This document shows, in pieces, positions 63,711 through 64,000 of a stretch of DNA of 64,000 bases. The DNA comes from Paragonimus westermani (Eukaryota; Platyhelminthes; Trematoda; Plagiorchiida; Troglotrematidae). A model generated the notes under the pieces. It was not told the DNA's origin. It ran no database searches and saw nothing but the letters and a program-made list of their open reading frames with translations. The stretch is from NCBI GenBank assembly GCA_008508345.1, contig QNGE01002990.1, forward strand, positions 32,924 to 96,923, in the 5' to 3' direction. The number at the start of each line of letters is the position of its first letter. The first letter of the stretch is position 1. The translations under genes and the position numbers were made by a program.

Positions 63711-64000
63711 TTCATTTACTCACACGTTTACAGTAGTATAACCTAACCCCAGAATTTTACGTGACTCCTCTGTTTACAATATTTGATCTTACTCCTGACT
63801 GCCGGATGCACCCAAATTCATTTCAATTCCATAGACACTATATCGCACATAAACAACTGAACTGACTTCCAATTTCCCGTTTATACTTCAAATCCTACCG
63901 CAGTCCACCACATTTCTTTATGAGTAACTGTAAGCCACAGCATGTTTAAACGCTAGAATCAATCGGACACTGTCACATTTCTGTTACACTGTTGCATGCG
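63711..64000. other. Sequence beyond the Gypsy truncation point
   Basis: Translation on the minus strand upstream of 63710 shows no RT motifs and several stops, so the retroelement ends here. Nothing else recognised. Confidence 0.5.

Overview
This is a eukaryotic window, most likely from a parasitic flatworm (probably a digenean fluke). It is AT-rich, gene-poor and repeat-bearing. One homeobox gene has two introns of about 8 kb each. The repeats are tRNA-like, SINE-like units carrying hammerhead ribozymes, an architecture best known from the schistosome Sm-alpha family, plus a decayed Ty3/Gypsy element. The genus cannot be settled from the sequence alone.

The one confident protein-coding gene is a complete Distal-less (Dlx-class) homeobox gene on the + strand. 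It has four coding exons: 12003-13194, 21472-21713, 29739-29852 and 30060-31208. All splice sites are GT/AG and the phases agree across every junction. The exons encode 898 residues with the homeodomain at about residues 435-494, split by an intron between homeodomain positions 44 and 45. An in-frame stop precedes the ATG, and two CCAAT-type motifs lie upstream. About 11.7 kb upstream and several long stretches downstream hold nothing I recognise as coding.

The most interesting content is a family of SINE-like elements with a tRNA-like Pol III promoter region and a minimal type I hammerhead ribozyme. Four clear copies lie at 37655-38190 (-), 54593-55175 (+), 58233-58727 (-) and 62131-62587 (-), with an older diverged piece at 13638-13735. 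Copies run past one unit length, so their ends repeat each other: about 418 bp spacing in one subfamily and 431 bp in the other. This is what a tandem, concatemeric or circular RNA template would leave. Two hammerheads look fully intact (38072-38116 + and 62243-62287 -). In two copies a further hammerhead caps a long inverted repeat. The 62131-62587 copy is flanked by a 5-bp duplication and sits inside the integrase region of the Gypsy remnant.

From 63710 down to about 60.6 kb on the minus strand is a 5'-truncated, frameshifted Ty3/Gypsy pol (end of RT, RNase H, integrase) followed by a possible 3' LTR. Other structure includes an 83-bp-arm near-perfect inverted repeat at 24073-24266 in intron 2, (AT)n and (CA)n microsatellites, a 48-N assembly gap inside an (AT)n tract, and GC-richer islands in both large introns and at 60.4 kb.
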